Shown here: positions 41,506 through 50,083 of the stretch, in pieces | Position numbering within the stretch: position 1 is the stretch's first letter | How the letters are laid out: each line of letters starts with the position of its first letter | NCBI GenBank assembly: GCA_038154685.1 | Contig: JAYPYW010000008.1 | Coordinates: 1 to 64,000 of the forward strand | From: GCA-002722245 sp038154685 | GTDB taxonomy: Bacteria; Bacteroidota; Bacteroidia; Flavobacteriales_C; GCA-002722245 | Reading direction: 5' to 3' | Length of the DNA stretch: 64,000 nt | The notes under the pieces: generated by a model | Seen by the model: the letters and a program-made list of their open reading frames with translations, nothing else | Database searches by the model: none | What the model was told of the DNA's origin: nothing | Translations under genes and position numbers: made by a program

Positions 41506-42111
41506 TTACTTAGAGTACAATTCAACGATTAACTGAGTGTTGATATTCTCAGGAATATCTTCTCTAATCGGTGATTGTAAAAACTTACCTGCAACAGCAC
41601 TTTTGTCAAACTCTAACCAAGGGAAAGTTCTTGTATTAACTTCGATAGAAGACTTAACGATGTCTAAAGACTTCGACTTCTCTCTAACAGCTACAATATC
41701 ACCTGCTTTTAATTGGTAAGATGGAATGTTTACTACTTCACCATTAACAGTAACATGCTTGTGAGATACTAATTGTCTTGCTCCTCTTCTTGATGGAGAA
41801 ATACCTAAACGGAAAACAGTGTTATCTAAACGAGACTCACATAACATTAATAAGTTCTCACCAGTAATACCGCTTCTTCTTGATGCTTCCTTAAATAAGT
41901 TTAAGAATTGCTTTTCTAAGATACCGTATGTATATTTTGCTTTTTGCTTTTCTTGTAATTGGATCGCGTAATCAGACTTCTTTTGTCTTCTTTTTCCATT
42001 ACCATGCATTCCAGGAGCATAAGGCTTCTTTTCTAATGCTTTATCTGGGCCAAAAATTGGCTCACGGAATTTACGTGCGATTTTTGATTTAGGACCTGTA
42101 TAACGTGCCAT
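41506..42111 (-). CDS. rpsD: 30S ribosomal protein S4
   Basis: Primary 16S rRNA-binding protein that starts assembly of the small-subunit body and often acts as an operon repressor. Starts MARYTGPKSKIARKFREPIFG. The S4 RNA-binding domain has ESRLDNTVFRLGISPSRRGARQLVSHKHVTVNG. It has 201 residues and lacks the N-terminal zinc cysteines seen in some S4 proteins. It lies between rpsK (27 bases) and rpoA (31 bases), the usual alpha-operon order. Confidence 0.98.
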   Translation of the reverse strand: MARYTGPKSKIARKFREPIFGPDKALEKKPYAPGMHGNGKRRQKKSDYAIQLQEKQKAKYTYGILEKQFLNLFKEASRRSGITGENLLMLCESRLDNTVFRLGISPSRRGARQLVSHKHVTVNGEVVNIPSYQLKAGDIVAVREKSKSLDIVKSSIEVNTRTFPWLEFDKSAVAGKFLQSPIREDIPENINTQLIVELYSK

Positions 42112-42138
42112 AATTAATTTCTTTTAATAAAGTTAATA

Positions 42139-42525
42139 TTAAACTCTTCTTCTCTTTGGAGGTCTACAACCATTGTGAGGTAGAGGTGTAACGTCTACGA
42201 TTTCCATTACCTCGATTCCAGAATTATGAATTGCTCTAATAGCAGATTCTCTTCCTCCTCCTGGTCCTTTTACATAAACTTTAACTTTTCTAAGTCCTCT
42301 CTCTTGAGCAACTTTAGCACAGTCCTCTGCAGCCATTTGAGCAGCGTAAGGAGTGTTTTTCTTTGATCCTCTGAATCCCATTTTACCAGCTGATGACCAA
42401 GAAATAACTTGACCTGTAGCATTAGTTAACGAGATGATGATGTTGTTAAAAGACGCCTTAATGTGCGCTTCCCCTACTGGGTCAACTTTCACCTTGTACG
42501 AGCTTTTCTTTGTAGCTTTTGCCAT
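42139..42525 (-). CDS. rpsK: 30S ribosomal protein S11
   Basis: Platform protein contacting mRNA near the Shine-Dalgarno region. Family motifs are HIKASFNNIIISLTNATGQV, SSAGKMGFRGSKKNTPYAAQ, VKGPGGGRESAIRAIHNSGI and the C-terminal DVTPLPHNGCRPPKRRRV. It has 128 residues and follows rpsM by 33 bases. Confidence 0.98.
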   Translation of the reverse strand: MAKATKKSSYKVKVDPVGEAHIKASFNNIIISLTNATGQVISWSSAGKMGFRGSKKNTPYAAQMAAEDCAKVAQERGLRKVKVYVKGPGGGRESAIRAIHNSGIEVMEIVDVTPLPHNGCRPPKRRRV

Positions 42526-42558
42526 AACTTGTGATTTATATGATCTGAAACCTACCTA

Positions 42559-42936
42559 TTATTTAGTAGCTTTCTTCTTATTTGCAACAGTTTTTCTTCT
42601 ACCTTTTCTAGTTCTTGAGTTATTCTTAGTGTGCTGACCTCTTAATGGTAACCCAGCTCTGTGACGAATACCTCTATAAGATCCTATATCCATTAAACGC
42701 TTAATGTTTAATTGAACTTCTGATCTTAATTCACCTTCAACAGTTAATTCATCAGTAATGATATCACGAACTTTTTTCGTTTGATCATCTGACCAATCCT
42801 GAACTTTTGCGTTTCTGTCTACACCAGCTTTGTCTAAAATAGACTGAGCAGAAGACTTACCGATTCCAAAAATGTACGTTAATGAAATCTCTCCTCTTTT
42901 ATTATCTGGTATATCTACTCCAGCAATCCTTGCCAT
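42559..42936 (-). CDS. rpsM: 30S ribosomal protein S13
   Basis: Head protein that contacts the P-site tRNA and bridges to the large subunit. Starts MARIAGVDIPDNKRGEISLT. It includes YIFGIGKSSAQSIL, IKRLMDIGSYRGIRHRAGLP and the basic tail LRGQHTKNNSRTRKGRRKT. It has 125 residues and is first after the rpmJ gene, 34 bases on. Confidence 0.98.
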   Translation of the reverse strand: MARIAGVDIPDNKRGEISLTYIFGIGKSSAQSILDKAGVDRNAKVQDWSDDQTKKVRDIITDELTVEGELRSEVQLNIKRLMDIGSYRGIRHRAGLPLRGQHTKNNSRTRKGRRKTVANKKKATK

Positions 42937-42970
42937 AATAAAAATTTAATTAGTTCTTAATTCAATTAGT

Positions 42971-43087
42971 TTACCCCTGTCTCTGTTTGAACTTAGGGTT
43001 CTTTTTGTTAATTACGTAAACTTTTCCTTTTCTCTTGACGATTTTACAATCGGCACTTCTCTTTTTAACAGATGCTCTAACTTTCAT
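42971..43087 (-). CDS. rpmJ: 50S ribosomal protein L36, zinc-free form
   Basis: A 38-residue protein reading MKVRASVKKRSADCKIVKRKG and ending VINKKNPKFKQRQG. The fold and length match L36. Only one cysteine (Cys14) of the usual three Cys and one His zinc ligands is left, so this is a C-minus form that does not bind zinc. It sits in the normal place between infA (13 bases) and rpsM. Confidence 0.95.
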   Translation of the reverse strand: MKVRASVKKRSADCKIVKRKGKVYVINKKNPKFKQRQG

Positions 43088-43100
43088 TTTCTAAAGTTTT

Positions 43101-43319
43101 CTATTTGTATCTAAAAGTGATTCTACCCTTTGTTAGATCATATGGAGACATTTCTACCTTCACACGATCTCCAGGTAAAATCTTAATGTAATGCATTCTC
43201 ATTTTACCAGAAATATGAGCCGTAATAACGTGCCCATTCTCTAATTCTACTCTAAACATTGCGTTCGATAATGCTTCGATTATCGTTCCGTCTTGTTCTA
43301 TAGATGGTTGTTTAGCCAT
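43101..43319 (-). CDS. infA: Translation initiation factor IF-1
   Basis: S1-like OB-fold protein that occupies the A site during initiation. Has 72 residues: MAKQPSIEQDGTIIEALSN, then FRVELENGHVITAHISGKMR, then YIKILPGDRVKVEMSPYDL and KGRITFRYK. It starts three bases after map, and rpmJ follows. Confidence 0.97.
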   Translation of the reverse strand: MAKQPSIEQDGTIIEALSNAMFRVELENGHVITAHISGKMRMHYIKILPGDRVKVEMSPYDLTKGRITFRYK

Positions 43320-43322
43320 ACT

Positions 43323-44120
43323 TTATACTACTTCTATTCCGTTTTTTTGTAGTTCCTCCTCAATAAAGGCGAACGAAGATAATACTTCTGGACCAGATTT
43401 CATAATCGCAACTGTATGTTCGAAATGTGCACTAGGTTTTCCATCCTGAGTTAACACACTCCAACCGTCATTTAAGAAGCGTACTTTCTGGGTTCCCATG
43501 TTAATCATCGGTTCGATTGCCAATACCAATCCTTCCTTTAATTGTATACCTCTACCTCGAGATCCATAATTAGGCACCTGAGGTTCCTCGTGTAATTCTC
43601 TTCCTACTCCATGCCCAACTAACTCGCGAACTACACCATAGTTAAACTCATGAGCTTTTTGTTGAATGGCAAAACTAATATCCCCTAATCTGTTACCAAC
43701 TTTAGCTTGCTCAATTCCTTTGTACAAACTTTCTTTAGTAACTCTTAGTAATTGTTTTGTTTCTTCAGCAACATTACCTACAGTATATGTATAGGCTGAG
43801 TCACCATAGAATTCATTCTTCAAAACACCACAATCCACCGAAATGATATCTCCATCTTCTAAAGGTTTATCATTAGGTATTCCATGAACTACCTCTGCAT
43901 TTGGAGACATGCAAAGTGTATTTGGAAACCCTCCATAGCCTTTAAAAGCAGGAATAGCATCGTTATCTCTAATAAACTCTTCTGCTATTCTATCTAACTC
44001 AAGTGTTGTAACACCTGGTTTTATCAATCCTGCAATTGCGCCATGAGTTTTCGCAACAAGCAAAGAACTTTCTCTTATAAGTTCAATCTCCTCTTTTGTT
44101 TTGTAAACTTCTTTTCTCAT
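43323..44120 (-). CDS. map: Methionine aminopeptidase type I
   Basis: Removes the initiator methionine from new proteins, in the cytoplasm. Has 265 residues of the pita-bread fold. The metal ligands are in DGDIISVDCGVLKNEFYGDSAY (both Asp), GHGVGRELHEEPQVPN (His), LAIEPMIN (Glu) and HFEHTVAI (Glu). Start MRKEVYKTKEEIELIRESS. It lies seven bases after secY and three before infA, a standard location. Confidence 0.97.
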   Translation of the reverse strand: MRKEVYKTKEEIELIRESSLLVAKTHGAIAGLIKPGVTTLELDRIAEEFIRDNDAIPAFKGYGGFPNTLCMSPNAEVVHGIPNDKPLEDGDIISVDCGVLKNEFYGDSAYTYTVGNVAEETKQLLRVTKESLYKGIEQAKVGNRLGDISFAIQQKAHEFNYGVVRELVGHGVGRELHEEPQVPNYGSRGRGIQLKEGLVLAIEPMINMGTQKVRFLNDGWSVLTQDGKPSAHFEHTVAIMKSGPEVLSSFAFIEEELQKNGIEVV

Positions 44121-44127
44121 TATATGA

Positions 44128-45507
44128 TTAAATCATACCTACAGAAGAAGACTCACTTAAAGAAGACTCACCTCTTACTTTTCCAGTCTTCATTAATCCG
44201 TCGTAGTGACTCATTAATAAATAACCATCAATTTGTTGTAATGTGTCTAAAACAACACTTACCATAATTAAAAGTGATGTACCTCCGAAGAAGTATGAAA
44301 AAGAATCTTTTACATCAGCCATTCTCGCAAATAAAGGAAGAATAGCAATTAACGCTAAGAATAATGATCCTGGGAACATGATCTTAGACATAATACCATC
44401 AATATAATCAGCAGTTTCATTTCCTGGTTTAACACCTGGAATAAAAGCACCTTGTTTCTTGAAATCTTCAGCCATCTGACGAGGGTTAACAACCATCGCA
44501 GTGTAGAAGTAAGTCATTACAATAATAAGCACTGCAGTTAAAAGGTTGTACCAAACATCATTTGGATCAGCCAATTGTTGCATAAATCCTTTAGCCCCAT
44601 CTCCTAAGAAATCAGATTGTGCTAAACCATTTGGTAAGAACATAATCGCTTGAGCAAAAATGATTGGCATAACACCCGCCATTGCAATTTTTAATGGAAG
44701 GTATCTTCTACCTCCTCCTTGTACCTTATTAATTGCACCACCTGCAACCATTTGCTTAGGATATTCAAGTGGAACTTTTCTAACTCCTTTCACAATCATA
44801 ATTGTGAAAAGTATAATAAAGAACCAAGCAATGAATTCAACAATTAAGAAGAATAAACGACCACCAGTTGCAGCTTTGATTAAACGTTCGTCAATCTCAG
44901 AAGCAATTGCCTCAGGAAGTTTAGTTAGGATACCAATTGTAATTAATAAAGAAACTCCGTTTCCAATACCTTTCTCAGTAATTTTTTCACCTAACCACAT
45001 TAAGAATAATGTAGCGGCAACCATAATTGCAACTGAAGTAAACATGAATAAGAACCCATCATTAACGATAGCTCCTTTTGCTCCTCCAACATACAATCTT
45101 AAGTAAGATGGAGCCTGAACAGCAGTTACGGCAATAGTTAAGAATTTAGTATAGGTTTGCATCTTCTTTCTTCCACTCTCACCTTCTTTTTGAAGCTTTT
45201 GAAATTGCGGAACGGCCATTCCCAATAATTGGATAACAATAGATGCGGTAATATAAGGCATGATCCCTAATGCAAAAATAGATGCCTTTGAAAAAGCACC
45301 TCCTGCAAATTGGTCAATTAAACCTGTTATACCTTTTCCACCACCATTATTTTGGTAGTAAGAAGCTAAAATATCACTGTCGATACCTGGTAAAAGGATC
45401 TGCGTTCCAGCAACATAAACCAATAAGAATAAAACAGTATTGAGGATTCGCGTACGCAAATCCTCAATAGCCCAAATATTCTTCAATTTTTGAATAATAT
45501 TATTCAT
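44128..45507 (-). CDS. secY: Protein translocase subunit SecY
   Basis: Channel of the Sec translocon in the inner membrane, with ten helices over 459 residues. Starts NIIQKLKNIWAIEDLRTRIL. The plug and first helices have FLLVYVAGTQILLPGID, and later LGIMPYITASIVIQLL, EKGIGNGVSLLITIGI, LPLKIAMAGVMPIIFAQAI and the conserved loop FKKQGAFIPGVKPG. It lies five bases after rplO and seven before map. Confidence 0.97.
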   Translation of the reverse strand: MNNIIQKLKNIWAIEDLRTRILNTVLFLLVYVAGTQILLPGIDSDILASYYQNNGGGKGITGLIDQFAGGAFSKASIFALGIMPYITASIVIQLLGMAVPQFQKLQKEGESGRKKMQTYTKFLTIAVTAVQAPSYLRLYVGGAKGAIVNDGFLFMFTSVAIMVAATLFLMWLGEKITEKGIGNGVSLLITIGILTKLPEAIASEIDERLIKAATGGRLFFLIVEFIAWFFIILFTIMIVKGVRKVPLEYPKQMVAGGAINKVQGGGRRYLPLKIAMAGVMPIIFAQAIMFLPNGLAQSDFLGDGAKGFMQQLADPNDVWYNLLTAVLIIVMTYFYTAMVVNPRQMAEDFKKQGAFIPGVKPGNETADYIDGIMSKIMFPGSLFLALIAILPLFARMADVKDSFSYFFGGTSLLIMVSVVLDTLQQIDGYLLMSHYDGLMKTGKVRGESSLSESSSVGMI

Positions 45508-45512
45508 AGTAA

Positions 45513-45959
45513 TTATGCAATAGTAGCTGTACCACCTTTACCTTCGATAGCTTCTTTTGCTGAAGCAGAGAAAGCGTGAGCAGTAACATTAATCTTATCA
45601 CTTAATTCTCCAGTTCCTAAAACTTTGATTAACTCATTTTTTGAAGCTAATCCGTTTTCAACTAATACTGCTGGAGTAAAGTCTGAAATTCCTTTTGCTG
45701 AAGATAAAGTTTGTAATAATCCTAAATTAACAGCTTTATACTCAACTCTGTTAGGATTCTTAAATCCAAACTTAGGTAATCTTCTCTGAATAGGCTGTTG
45801 ACCTCCTTCGAAACCAACTTTTCTTGAGTAACCAGAACGTGATTTAGCTCCTTTATGACCTCTTGTAGAAGTTCCTCCTCTACCTGATCCTTGACCTCTA
45901 CCAATTCTCTTGTCAGATTTAGTAGCTCCGTTTGCTGGTTTTAATTTATTAAGTTGCAT
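45513..45959 (-). CDS. rplO: 50S ribosomal protein L15
   Basis: Late-assembly large-subunit protein. The N-terminal KPANGATKSDKRIGRGQGSGRGGTSTRGHKG is the glycine-arginine extension that threads into rRNA. GFEGGQQPIQRRLPKFGF and the C-terminal KGGTATIA region complete it. It has 148 residues, 16 bases after rpmD and five before secY. Confidence 0.97.
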   Translation of the reverse strand: MQLNKLKPANGATKSDKRIGRGQGSGRGGTSTRGHKGAKSRSGYSRKVGFEGGQQPIQRRLPKFGFKNPNRVEYKAVNLGLLQTLSSAKGISDFTPAVLVENGLASKNELIKVLGTGELSDKINVTAHAFSASAKEAIEGKGGTATIA

Positions 45960-45975
45960 TGTAAAATATCTTTAA

Positions 45976-46152
45976 TTATTTCTCAACCTTTACTAAATGT
46001 TCTACGGCTCTAACCATTCCCAAAATTTGAGGGTTCTCCTCTTTTTCTACGGTTTGGTTAAGCTTTGAAATTCCTAAAGCTTTTAATGTATCCTTTTGTC
46101 TCTTTGGATAATTAATAGCGCTTCTTACTTGAGTGATTTTAATCTTCGCCAT
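45976..46152 (-). CDS. rpmD: 50S ribosomal protein L30
   Basis: A 58-residue protein reading MAKIKITQVRSAINYPKRQK, with LKALGISKLNQTVEKEENPQ and the ending GMVRAVEHLVKVEK. This is the standard L30 pattern (ITQVRSxI, LxALGLxK, MVRAVEHLV). It starts 10 bases after rpsE and ends 16 before rplO. Confidence 0.96.
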   Translation of the reverse strand: MAKIKITQVRSAINYPKRQKDTLKALGISKLNQTVEKEENPQILGMVRAVEHLVKVEK

Positions 46153-46162
46153 GTTTCTTTAA

Positions 46163-46681
46163 TTAACCGTTGAATACTTTTTCTAATTTAACTCCTCTGT
46201 TTTGAGCTACAGTTAAAGGAGATCTTAATTCCTTAAGAGCGATAATTGTTGCTTTAACAACATTGTGTGGGTTAGAAGAACCTTTTGACTTCGCTAATAC
46301 ATTCTTAACACCAGCCGACTCTAACACTGCTCTCATTGCACCACCAGCGATAACTCCTGTACCGGACGCTGCAGGCTTCATAAAAACTCTTGCTCCAGAG
46401 AAAGTACTTTCTTGCTCGTGAGGAATAGTTCCGTTGAAGATTGGAACTTCAACTAAATTCTTTTTTCCTTCATCGATAGCTTTAGTAATCGCTTCAGTAA
46501 CTTCATTAGCTTTACCTAATCCGTGACCAACAATTCCATTTTCGTTACCAACTACAACAATAGCTGCGAATGAGAAGTGACGTCCACCCTTTGTTACTTT
46601 AGTTACTCTGTTTATAGCTACTAGACGATCTTTAATTTCGATTTCGCTAGATCTAACTTTATTTTCGTTATTATTTGCCAT
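46163..46681 (-). CDS. rpsE: 30S ribosomal protein S5
   Basis: Decoding-accuracy protein at the mRNA entrance. The double-stranded-RNA-binding domain has LVAINRVTKVTKGGRHFSFA, VVVGNENGIVGHGLGKANEV. The C-terminal domain has VFMKPAASGTGVIAGGAMRAVLE and SNPHNVVKATIIAL. It has 172 residues and follows rplR by six bases. Confidence 0.98.
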   Translation of the reverse strand: MANNNENKVRSSEIEIKDRLVAINRVTKVTKGGRHFSFAAIVVVGNENGIVGHGLGKANEVTEAITKAIDEGKKNLVEVPIFNGTIPHEQESTFSGARVFMKPAASGTGVIAGGAMRAVLESAGVKNVLAKSKGSSNPHNVVKATIIALKELRSPLTVAQNRGVKLEKVFNG

Positions 46682-46687
46682 CTCTTA

Positions 46688-47041
46688 TTAGAATTTTAAT
46701 CCACCTTCTCTAGCACCTTCAGCTAAAGCTTTTACTCTTCCGTGGTATAAGTATCCATTTCTATCAAAAACTACTTGAGCAATTCCTGCTGCGATAGCTT
46801 TTTCTGCTGCTGCTTTACCAACTGCAGATGCTAACTCAACTTTAGATCCTTTTGCATCAAATCCTTTATCGCTAGATGAAGTTGAAACTAATGTTTTACC
46901 AGCTACATCATCAATGAACTGAACATAGATTTCTTTGTTACTTCTGAAAACCGACATTCTTGGTCTTTCAGCTGTACCTTCAACGTTTTTTCTAATACTC
47001 GCTTTAATACGAGTTCTTCTTGCTTCTTTATTAGCTGCCAT
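46688..47041 (-). CDS. rplR: 50S ribosomal protein L18
   Basis: Binds 5S rRNA with L5 in the central protuberance. Motifs are RRTRIKASIRKNVEGTAERP, RMSVFRSNKEIYVQFIDD and the C-terminal VVFDRNGYLYHGRVKALAEG, AREGGLKF. It has 117 residues and follows rplF by 11 bases. Confidence 0.98.
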   Translation of the reverse strand: MAANKEARRTRIKASIRKNVEGTAERPRMSVFRSNKEIYVQFIDDVAGKTLVSTSSSDKGFDAKGSKVELASAVGKAAAEKAIAAGIAQVVFDRNGYLYHGRVKALAEGAREGGLKF

Positions 47042-47052
47042 AACTAATTATT

Positions 47053-47601
47053 TTATCCAGCTGACTTACCAGCTTTTCTTCTAATTTGTTCACCAACGTA
47101 CTTAATACCTTTTCCTTTGTATGGTTCAGGTTTTCTAAGTGATCTTAATTTCGCTGCAACCTGTCCAACTAACTGCTTGTCGATTGACGTGAAAGTTACG
47201 ATTGGTGGTTGACCTTTTGATTGCTCAGCCTCAACTTTAACTTCTGGAGGTAAAGCGAAAACAACGTTGTGAGAGAAACCTAAGTTCATCTCTAATTGCT
47301 GTCCAACAACTTTAGCTCTGAAACCTACTCCAATTAACTCTTGCTTGATTGAGTATCCTTCAGAAACTCCAACAACCATATTGTTAATCAAAGATCTATA
47401 TAATCCATGCTTAGCTTTTAAATCTTTTGATTCGTTAGCTCTTTTCACAACAACTTCGTTGTTTGCTACTTCAACAGTGATTCCTTCAGCAATATCTTGC
47501 TTAAGTTCACCTAACTTTCCTTTTACAGTAACCTCACCGTTGCCGAAGCTAACTTCAACACCTGCTGGTAAAGCGACTGGAGCATTTCCTATTCTTGACA
47601 T
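47053..47601 (-). CDS. rplF: 50S ribosomal protein L6
   Basis: Large-subunit protein at the factor-binding site, near the sarcin-ricin loop. It starts MSRIGNAPVALPAGVEVSFG. Two similar alpha/beta domains follow, with HGLYRSLINNMVVGVSEGY, KQELIGVGFRA and the C-terminal RKPEPYKGKGIKYVGEQIRR. It has 182 residues and follows rpsH by 12 bases. Confidence 0.98.
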   Translation of the reverse strand: MSRIGNAPVALPAGVEVSFGNGEVTVKGKLGELKQDIAEGITVEVANNEVVVKRANESKDLKAKHGLYRSLINNMVVGVSEGYSIKQELIGVGFRAKVVGQQLEMNLGFSHNVVFALPPEVKVEAEQSKGQPPIVTFTSIDKQLVGQVAAKLRSLRKPEPYKGKGIKYVGEQIRRKAGKSAG

Positions 47602-47613
47602 TTCTCTAATTCT

Positions 47614-48015
47614 TTAGTATACGTGACAAATTACTTCTCCACCTACGTTTTCGTTTCTAGCTTCTTTGTCAGTGATAACACCTTTAGAAGTAGATAAAAT
47701 CGCAATACCTAAACCGTTTAATACTCTTGGTAACTCTTTTGCATTAGTATAAGATCTTGAACCTGGAGTTGAAACTCTTTTCAAAACTTTAATTGCTGGA
47801 GTTTTAGTTTTCAAGTCGTACTTTAAAGCGATCTTGATATTACCTTGTGGTCCATTCTCATCTTCGAACTTGTAGTTAAAAATGTATCCTTTATCAAACA
47901 AGATTTTAGTGATCTCCTTCTTTAAATTAGAAGCAGGAACATCAACAACTCTATGCTTTGCAGCGATAGCGTTTCTTAATCTTGTTAAGTAATCTGCTAT
48001 AGGATCCGTATTCAT
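47614..48015 (-). CDS. rpsH: 30S ribosomal protein S8
   Basis: Binds the central domain of 16S rRNA and represses the spc operon in Escherichia coli. Starts MNTDPIADYLTRLRNAIAAK. The C-terminal domain has RVSTPGSRSYTNAKELPRVL and LGIAILSTSKGVITDKEARN. It has 133 residues and follows rpsN by 29 bases. Confidence 0.98.
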   Translation of the reverse strand: MNTDPIADYLTRLRNAIAAKHRVVDVPASNLKKEITKILFDKGYIFNYKFEDENGPQGNIKIALKYDLKTKTPAIKVLKRVSTPGSRSYTNAKELPRVLNGLGIAILSTSKGVITDKEARNENVGGEVICHVY

Positions 48016-48044
48016 AACTTAATCTTTTCTTTTTAAACTATTAA

Positions 48045-48314
48045 TTACCAACTAGCCTTTTTAACACCTGGAATCAAACCATTGTTGGCCATTTCTCTAA
48101 ACTGGATTCTAGATAATCCAAATTGTCTCATGTACCCTTTTGGACGACCAGTAATCTTACATCTGTTATGCATTCTGATCGGCATAGAGTTTCTAGGAAG
48201 TTTTTGTAATGCTTCGTAATCTCCAGCTTCTTTTAAAGCTTTTCTTTTCTCAGCGTATTTTGCAACCAGTTTAGCTCTTTTAACCTCTCTGGCTTTCATT
48301 GATTCCTTTGCCAT
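48045..48314 (-). CDS. rpsN: 30S ribosomal protein S14, zinc-free long form
   Basis: Head protein of 89 residues starting MAKESMKAREVKRAKLVAKY. The C-terminal part reads NRCKITGRPKGYMRQFGLSR and ends GVKKASW. The long form without the CxxC zinc motifs (C-minus) is recognised by length and the single cysteine. It lies seven bases after rplE, where spc operons usually carry S14. Confidence 0.98.
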   Translation of the reverse strand: MAKESMKAREVKRAKLVAKYAEKRKALKEAGDYEALQKLPRNSMPIRMHNRCKITGRPKGYMRQFGLSRIQFREMANNGLIPGVKKASW

Positions 48315-48321
48315 GACTCAA

Positions 48322-48879
48322 TTAGTTTTTAATGTTTTTAAATGGAACTCCAAATTCTTTTAATAATGCATATCCTTCCTCGTCAGTTTCAGCTGTAGTT
48401 ACGAAAGTAATATCCATTCCTAAGATTTTATCAACCTTGTCGATATCGATCTCTGGGAAAATGATATGCTCTTTAATTCCTAAAGTGTAGTTACCTCTAG
48501 AGTCAAACTTAAAGTTAACTCCTCTGAAGTCTCTTACACGAGGAAGTGCAACAGCAACTAAACGCTCAAAGAATTCATACATTCCTTCTCCTCTTAAAGT
48601 AACTTTAGCTCCAATAGGCATGTTCTTTCTTAATTTGAAAGTAGAAACATCCTTCTTAGAGTAACATGTTACTGCTTTTTGACCAGCGATAGTTGATAAT
48701 TGCTTAGTAGCGTTTTCAACTAATCTCTTGTCTGCAACACCTGCTCCGATACCTTGATTGATTACAATCTTCTCCAATTTTGGTACCTGCATAACATTCT
48801 TGTAACCGAACTGCTCTTTTAAAGCAGGAGCTACCTTCTCGTCGTATTGCTTTCTAAAATTTGGTACGTACTGTTCCAT
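48322..48879 (-). CDS. rplE: 50S ribosomal protein L5
   Basis: Binds 5S rRNA and contacts the P-site tRNA. Motifs are QYGYKNVMQVPKL-like sequence, KIVINQGIGAG, the segment QKAVTCYSKKDVSTFKLRKN, PIGAKVTLRGEGMYEFFERL and GRGNYTLGIKEHIIFPEID-like sequence. It has 185 residues. Its ATG overlaps the rplX stop by one base. Confidence 0.98.
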   Translation of the reverse strand: MEQYVPNFRKQYDEKVAPALKEQFGYKNVMQVPKLEKIVINQGIGAGVADKRLVENATKQLSTIAGQKAVTCYSKKDVSTFKLRKNMPIGAKVTLRGEGMYEFFERLVAVALPRVRDFRGVNFKFDSRGNYTLGIKEHIIFPEIDIDKVDKILGMDITFVTTAETDEEGYALLKEFGVPFKNIKN

Positions 48880-49190
48880 TAGTCTAAAATCTTATCAGTT
48901 TTTTTAGCGTATCTCTTTAATTGACCGTCCACAACTTTTCTTCCAATTCTTGATGTTGCATCACCATCAAGTAGCATCACATTGGAAATTTGAATTGGAG
49001 CCTCAGTCTCAACAATTCCACCTTGTGGATTTTGTGCAGAAGGCTTAGTGTGTTTTTTAACTTTATTCACACCAGCAACGATAACTTTATTATCAGCAAC
49101 TAAAACCTTTAAGATTTCACCTGTTGATCCTTTATCGTTTCCAGTAATAACTTTTACTGTATCTCCTTTCTTTAATTTTAACTTCGCCAT
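48879..49190 (-). CDS. rplX: 50S ribosomal protein L24
   Basis: Assembly initiator near the exit tunnel with a KOW motif: LKKGDTVKVITGNDKGSTGE, then ILKVLVADNKVIVAGVNKVK. KKHTKPSAQNPQGGIVETEA follows. It has 103 residues, starts 11 bases after rplN and overlaps rplE by one base. Confidence 0.98.
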   Translation of the reverse strand: MAKLKLKKGDTVKVITGNDKGSTGEILKVLVADNKVIVAGVNKVKKHTKPSAQNPQGGIVETEAPIQISNVMLLDGDATSRIGRKVVDGQLKRYAKKTDKILD

Positions 49191-49201
49191 TGTTAAATAT
49201 T

Positions 49202-49570
49202 TTATAGTACCTCAGGTGCTAGTGAAACAATTTTCATAAAATCTTTCTCACGTAGCTCTCTTGCTACAGGTCCGAAAATACGAGTTCCTCTCATCTCTCC
49301 TGCAGTGTTTAATAATACAACTGCGTTGTCGTCAAATCTGATGTATGATCCATCAGCTCTTCTTACTTCTTTAGCAGTTCTAACAACTACAGCTTTTGCT
49401 ACAGCTCCTTTCTTAACATTTCCAGCAGGCATTGCTTTCTTAATCGAAACAACAATTTTGTCACCAATTGAAGCGTATCTCTTTTTAGTACCTCCTAAAA
49501 CTCTGATACATAATGCTTCTTTAGCACCACTGTTGTCTGCAACTTTACACCTAGATTCTTGTTGTATCAT
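49202..49570 (-). CDS. rplN: 50S ribosomal protein L14
   Basis: Large-subunit protein at the subunit interface. MIQQESRCKVADNSGAKEAL is the family start. GDKIVVSIKKAMPAGNVKKG, DGSYIRFDDNAVVLLN and GTRIFGPVARELREKDFMKI follow. It has 122 residues, the usual length, and follows rpsQ by 30 bases. Confidence 0.99.
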   Translation of the reverse strand: MIQQESRCKVADNSGAKEALCIRVLGGTKKRYASIGDKIVVSIKKAMPAGNVKKGAVAKAVVVRTAKEVRRADGSYIRFDDNAVVLLNTAGEMRGTRIFGPVARELREKDFMKIVSLAPEVL

Positions 49571-49600
49571 GACTAAATATTAATCTTCTTAATCAAAAAA

Positions 49601-49858
49601 TTATTTTGCTTTCTCAACGATTTCAACCAAACGCCAGTTCTTAGTTTTACTAAGAGGTCTAGTTTCCATGATCTTAACCGTATCACCAACATTACATTCC
49701 TCCTTTTCATCGTGAGCAACGAACTTGTTAGTTTGCTTAACAAACTTACCGTACTTAGCATGCTTCTGTCTTCTTTCGATAGAAACAACGATTGATTTAT
49801 TCATCGAAGTACTAGTAACGATTCCTACTCTTTCTTTTCTTAAATTTCTCGTAGACAT
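49601..49858 (-). CDS. rpsQ: 30S ribosomal protein S17
   Basis: OB-fold protein binding the 5' domain of 16S rRNA. Motifs are RNLRKERVGIVTSTSMNKSI, VVSIERRQKHAKYGKFVKQT and GDTVKIMETRPLSKTKNWRL. It has 85 residues and follows rpmC by 21 bases. Confidence 0.98.
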   Translation of the reverse strand: MSTRNLRKERVGIVTSTSMNKSIVVSIERRQKHAKYGKFVKQTNKFVAHDEKEECNVGDTVKIMETRPLSKTKNWRLVEIVEKAK

Positions 49859-49879
49859 AGTTTAAAATTTTATTAGAGC

Positions 49880-50071
49880 TTAAGCCTGCTCTTTTTCGTT
49901 AAGAACAGTTTTTAATCTAGCAACTAATCTTCTTGTAGATTTAATTACTAATGGATTTTCAACTGGTGAAACAGCGTGGCTTAACTGTAAGTTATCCAAA
50001 GCTTTAGTTTCTTCAGCAATCTTTGCTTTTAAATCCTCAACCGATAATTCTCTAATTTCTGCAGCTTTCAT
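49880..50071 (-). CDS. rpmC: 50S ribosomal protein L29
   Basis: Helical protein at the tunnel exit that helps dock trigger factor and SRP. MKAAEIRELSVEDLKAKIAE, with LDNLQLSHAVSPVENPLVIK and the ending RRLVARLKTVLNEKE. It has 63 residues and lies 12 bases after rplP. Confidence 0.97.
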   Translation of the reverse strand: MKAAEIRELSVEDLKAKIAEETKALDNLQLSHAVSPVENPLVIKSTRRLVARLKTVLNEKEQA

Positions 50072-50083
50072 CTCTAATTATAT

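Noticed and set aside
41475..41525. Extended N-terminus of rpoA overlapping rpsD
   Set aside because: The family begins at MAILAFQKP-type sequence; the extension falls in the rpsD end and leader.
44660..45106. 148-codon open frame antisense to secY
   Set aside because: It lies fully inside secY. Its composition simply reflects the reverse of hydrophobic secY codons, and secY itself is unquestionable.
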